From assembly GCA_964388495.1 (NCBI GenBank), contig CAYMAT010000051.1:1-8200 (forward strand): 8,200 bases of DNA, in the 5' to 3' direction. Position 1 is the stretch's first letter; every line of letters starts with the position of its first letter. The notes beneath the pieces are model-generated. The model searched no databases. It saw nothing but the letters and a program-made list of their open reading frames with translations, and was not told the DNA's origin. The stretch comes from CAYMAT01 sp964388495. GTDB taxonomy: Bacteria; Patescibacteriota; Gracilibacteria; Peribacterales; Peribacteraceae. Both the position numbers and the translations under genes were made by a program. Positions 7,633 through 8,200 of the stretch are shown one piece after another.

Positions 7633-8200
7633 AACGCATACTCATCGCCACCGGCTTCATCCTCCTCCTGGGTATTCCCGGGGCCGCACGCGCGGACGGC
7701 ACCGGACTCTCGGACGCCATCACGCGCGTGATGGAACACACGCAGACCGGCATAGACACAGCGCAATCGGACGATAACGGCTCCACCATGCTGGACGAGG
7801 CGTTGCCCGAATGGCTCAAGATCCAGCTGATGCCGCTCTTCCTCTCCGTGGACACGCGGTACGCGCTGGTGGACCAGTCCAAGGACATCCAACGGCAGAC
7901 CGTCTGCTTCCGCTTTGACCAATGGGTGATGGAACAGAAGATGCGCGAGGTGCAGGACATGATCGCGGACGCCATGGACCAGCAGGCCCTCACCAAAATG
8001 ATGATGCTGGACGAGGTGTACCGCTACCTCAACAAGAGGCGCGATGCCCTCATTGAGGGGGGCCTCAATCCCGAGGTAACCGATGCGGGATGGAACGAGC
8101 CCTTTTTCTGGGAAACCGCAGATCAGAACTCCTCCGCCAGTGGAGAGGAGAGCTCCGGCGAGGCGCTTTCGTACTTCAATACCGATTACCTGCCCATCAA
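7629..8200 (+). CDS. Exported helical hypothetical protein, 3' end outside the window
   Basis: A GTG start gives 190 visible residues and the frame is still open at the window edge. The N-terminus is a clear signal peptide: K2-R3, a hydrophobic core at about 4-17 and a cleavage site after A20-R21-A22. The mature start is polar, followed by an amphipathic segment with Trp and Leu (about 58-75). From C93 there is a long, Met-rich, charged helical region containing CFRFDQW and then YRYLNKRRDALIEGG, ending in an acidic Ser-rich stretch. Only one cysteine is visible, unlike the neighbours. The GTG is preferred because a later ATG (7731) would remove the signal peptide. It overlaps the previous stop in a GTGA motif; the only AGGA element (7607-7610) is 18 bases upstream, too far for normal use. 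The pattern gives me a faint memory of uncharacterised proteins from Patescibacteria, which I cannot verify. Function is unknown. Confidence 0.82.
   Translation, partial: MKRILIATGFILLLGIPGAARADGTGLSDAITRVMEHTQTGIDTAQSDDNGSTMLDEALPEWLKIQLMPLFLSVDTRYALVDQSKDIQRQTVCFRFDQWVMEQKMREVQDMIADAMDQQALTKMMMLDEVYRYLNKRRDALIEGGLNPEVTDAGWNEPFFWETADQNSSASGEESSGEALSYFNTDYLPI

Overview
The window is bacterial DNA of moderately high GC (roughly 60% by eye), and it is coding from end to end on the + strand. Five consecutive genes overlap their neighbours by 14, 8, 4 and 4 bases, with no intergenic space, RNA gene, mobile element, CRISPR array, promoter or terminator visible. It is therefore the interior of a longer operon: the first gene enters from the left edge and the fifth runs off the right edge. 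TAA and TGA act as ordinary stops. I cannot place the organism. A Gram-negative bacterium with a periplasm would fit, and an under-sampled lineage such as a Patescibacteria/CPR member is possible, but no gene here is a reliable taxonomic marker.

Layout: (A) 1-3359, the 3' part of a very large Cys/Pro-rich protein (at least 1118 residues), with a short PW-(L/I)-(D/N)-P-(I/V)-T repeat block, a dense five-cysteine cluster, a long predicted helical middle and an acidic Pro-rich tail. (B) 3346-4272, a 308-residue exported protein with 8 cysteines. (C) 4265-5104, a 279-residue exported or membrane-anchored helical protein with 4 cysteines. (D) 5101-7632, an 843-residue exported protein with 25 cysteines after its signal peptide. 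(E) 7629-8200, the start of another exported, strongly helical protein.

All four genes whose beginnings are visible encode an N-terminal signal sequence. Most of the products are rich in cysteine, and none shows an NTP-binding, catalytic or DNA-binding motif that I recognise. The tight overlaps and lack of Shine-Dalgarno sequences at internal starts suggest translational coupling. The simplest reading is a set of co-expressed, disulfide-stabilised proteins that assemble outside the cytoplasm, perhaps a surface, secretion or conjugation-like structure. That functional reading is inference; none of the genes could be assigned to a named family from sequence alone.
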